From positions 19,922,159-19,986,158 of the forward strand of contig OX393580.1 of the NCBI GenBank assembly GCA_947652605.1: DNA of 64,000 nucleotides, given 5' to 3'. The notes beneath the pieces were generated by a model. It had not been told where the DNA came from. It saw nothing but the letters and a program-made list of their open reading frames with translations, and ran no database searches. Below, in pieces: positions 24,730 through 64,000 of the stretch (within the stretch, counting starts at the first letter, position 1; each line of letters opens with the position of its first letter). This DNA is from Elmis aenea. Its lineage: Eukaryota > Arthropoda > Insecta > Coleoptera > Elmidae. A program made the position numbers and the translations under genes.

Positions 24730-25098
24730 TCAAGTCCAGCCGGAATTAAGAAAAACCGAACGTATTGGGGCTAATTGCATGGGGGTCGCACTTAGAGATG
24801 TGTAAATGGGACTTTTACCATGGCCCTGATGGTTACCACCAGAGAGGCTTAAAATAGGCGTACCAAAACTACCTAAAGTTTGTTGATCACTCATCGATAC
24901 CTGGTGATCCAGACCAGGCGACGATACCTGAAGATTTCCTTGTAGTTCGTGGTGTAATTGAGATCGCATACTACTTCCAACACTTGAAGATTGTCCATCG
25001 TTGTTCAAACTTGAAGAACGTTGCTCGGTTGTGAGCGAAGGAGAATTGCACAGGGCGTTAACCGGAAGTTGGTGCGGAGCACTTCCGGTTTCTTGGCA
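24730..25098 (-). CDS. In-frame 122-codon extension after the sens TAG (candidate readthrough tail)
   Basis: Directly after the TAG the sens frame continues for 122 codons without a stop and ends at TGA (24730-24732). The text is not random: it is rich in Ser, Gln, Gly, His and Asn with few hydrophobic clusters, like the disordered tails of transcription factors (for example GGNHQGHGKSPIYTSLSA). There is no plausible splice that removes the TAG: the nearest GT/AG pair would give an intron shorter than 40 nt. A separate start is unlikely, since the first Met is well inside. Options are programmed readthrough, an error or recent mutation creating the TAG, or a chance open frame. The stop context (TAG followed by T) is not the leakiest, but a stem-loop follows it. 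Confidence 0.55.
   Translation of the reverse strand, partial: CQETGSAPHQLPVNALCNSPSLTTEQRSSSLNNDGQSSSVGSSMRSQLHHELQGNLQVSSPGLDHQVSMSDQQTLGSFGTPILSLSGGNHQGHGKSPIYTSLSATPMQLAPIRSVFLNSGWT
25060..25090 (-). promoter_or_regulatory. Stem-loop 8 nt downstream of the sens TAG
   Basis: In the mRNA sense the arms are AACCGGAAGT and ACTTCCGGTT, perfectly complementary over 10 bp, with the 11-nt loop GCTCCGCACCA. The 5' arm begins 8 nt after the TAG. Structures at this distance after a leaky stop are known to raise readthrough, as at the Drosophila headcase gene; the role here is inferred from position. Confidence 0.6.
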
Positions 25099-62619
<37,521 letters not shown>

Positions 62620-63420
62620 CTGGAACAAAAGTTTGATTATTTTTACAACGATAATGAATCAGACCATTCTTCTTCTAATCAAAGTCAAAAAACCAAAATT
62701 TTTATTGCAATATTTCAAGAAAGCAATACACTTTGCGCTGTTTTTAGGGAAAAATCATGATGGTGGCTAAAATGTTTTAGGTTAATATTATTACGTACTC
62801 TTTATATTTGAGATAAAATAAAACTTGTAAATCAATAAGGATGTTATACTTTGCACGTATAACGTGAAATATAATTATTAATTACAAAGTTCGCCGACAA
62901 GAGTTGATTTGAAATCTTTCCAATAACTTTTTTCCGATAGCCTTGATTTTTCTCCGTATTTCTGAAAGCAGACTCGATCGTAATTATGATTTGGTGTCAG
63001 GTGATACGAGAGACATCCCCGGGGATATGGAACACTAAAGCACCGCAGTCGATATTGGATTTATTACTGAGAGATTTCTGGGGCTCGTTTTGCTACTGAA
63101 AGATTCAACTTCGAAAATATATCGCCTTAACTTGGATGCTTTTCCTTAAATATTTATGGCTTTATGGAACTTTGACTACTTTCAGATCACATATTGATTA
63201 CACATTAATAGAAAATTTAATAATAAAAGCAAAGTAGACTTAGAGATGTAATTTATAACTGATGTTCGCTTTTTATCCTTGTTTTATTAGCAACCCATCT
63301 TTTACTAAAATATGTTTGTCTATATTGTTAAAAAATAACAGATTATCATTAAAATATTGCAAAACTAACAAGTTTTACATCCACAAACGGCGTTCTACAA
63401 TATTTTCAGTAGTAATACAA
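62620..63420. other. DNA upstream of the first visible sens exon
   Basis: No SNAG-like or other start exon was found on the minus strand here. 62890-63120 is less AT-rich and contains a CAGGTG E-box at 62998-63003. Probably a further intron. Confidence 0.35.
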
Positions 63421-63936
63421 CAAGTGCATTGAAAATTATCGATAATTTTTGGTAAATATGAAGATTTCTCAAAAATTATAGATTATTTGCAATGCACGAG
63501 TTATATTTTGTCAGAAAATTTCCTTCACCTAACCTACCTGTCAAATTAGATGTATGTTATGTCCAATTTTACAAGTAGGTACTACTGTCAGAGTGGTGCG
63601 TCAGGGGTGTGGTTTAATCTATATTACAGTAACGCTTCTGGTCGCCGAAATTCGTCAAAATCACCAACTCAGATTTCTTAGAAACGACCAATAAACACAT
63701 GAAAATCTGTTAATTGCGAAAAGGATATTATCAGTGTATGAATATGTTTATTAGTCTTTTCTAGGAAATTTGAGTTTGTAATTGGTCGAAAACGCAATTT
63801 TGACAAGAGGATCAACGTCTGACAGGGGAATATAAAATTATTACCGTGTAATAATGCTCCCATTGGTAGTCTCTAGAAGATTTAAGATTAGTGATTGGTT
63901 GAAAACGCAAATGTGACAGGTGAAGGAAATTTTCTC
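63421..63936 (+). mobile_element. Composite MITE, copy C
   Basis: Same orientation as 7262-7920. Part 1 is short (63421-63510, without the central hairpin); part 2 runs from AGAAAATTTCCTTCACC (about 63522) to GGTGAAGGAAATTTTCT. Confidence 0.85.
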
Positions 63937-64000
63937 AGTTACTCAAAACCTAATGATAAAAATGACCAAAACCTGTATAATTGACTCTGTTTTTATTTTG

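Noticed and set aside
25060..25090. Hairpin after the sens stop as a piece of the foldback at 17734-18796, which also contains ACTTCCGG/CCGGAAGT
   Set aside because: Only the 8-bp palindromic core is shared; flanks and loop differ and no TA-CAGGGTG end is nearby.

Overview
The window is animal nuclear DNA, almost certainly insect. It is AT-rich, has long introns, and carries many decayed Class II elements (mariner, Tc1-like, hAT, piggyBac, Harbinger-like) and RTE-type LINE remnants. The transposon mix and the single host gene fit a beetle-like insect, but nothing here fixes the order.

One host gene is confident: a senseless/Gfi-1 zinc-finger transcription factor on the minus strand. Four of its exons are visible: 62458-62619, 50255-51164, 50018-50199 and 25099-25292, with matching splice phases and separating introns of about 11.3 kb, 55 bp and 24.7 kb. 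They encode the last 481 residues, with six C2H2 fingers at the C-terminus. The 5' exon or exons with the initiator ATG were not found and probably lie beyond position 64000. The most interesting feature is at the 3' end. The frame is closed by a TAG at 25099-25101, but stays open for another 122 codons to a TGA at 24730-24732. A perfect 10-bp stem-loop starts 8 nt after the TAG. This is the layout expected of programmed stop-codon readthrough.

Downstream of the gene (1-24.7 kb) are mobile-element remains and low-complexity AT-rich DNA: two copies of a foldback element at 1-406 and 2446-2860, a 14-bp minisatellite in two inverted arms around a 200-N gap, LINE fragments, a hAT element with 8-bp duplications (9992-11066), mariner fragments, and a three-level nest (foldback in hAT in Tc1-like transposase) at 17.4-19.7 kb. 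One unassigned open stretch at 4166-4411 (minus) looks like a terminal exon.

The 24.7-kb intron holds further elements: a hAT with a foldback inside, an RTE remnant split by a hAT, a piggyBac transposase fragment, a concentric foldback, an RTE fragment whose tail received a Harbinger-like MITE, a piggyBac deletion derivative, and a dispersed tandem repeat of about 170 bp. Between them are unique, less AT-rich islands that are the natural places to look for enhancers. The 11.3-kb intron holds a Tc1-like deletion derivative that still encodes a transposase DNA-binding domain, another foldback, and a second block of the tandem repeat.

A recurring theme is that at least five unrelated foldback elements, and the Tc1-like derivative with coding capacity, share the same end (TA then CAGGGTG). 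This suggests one transposase system has mobilised many sequences. All calls come from reading the sequence; no search or alignment program was run.
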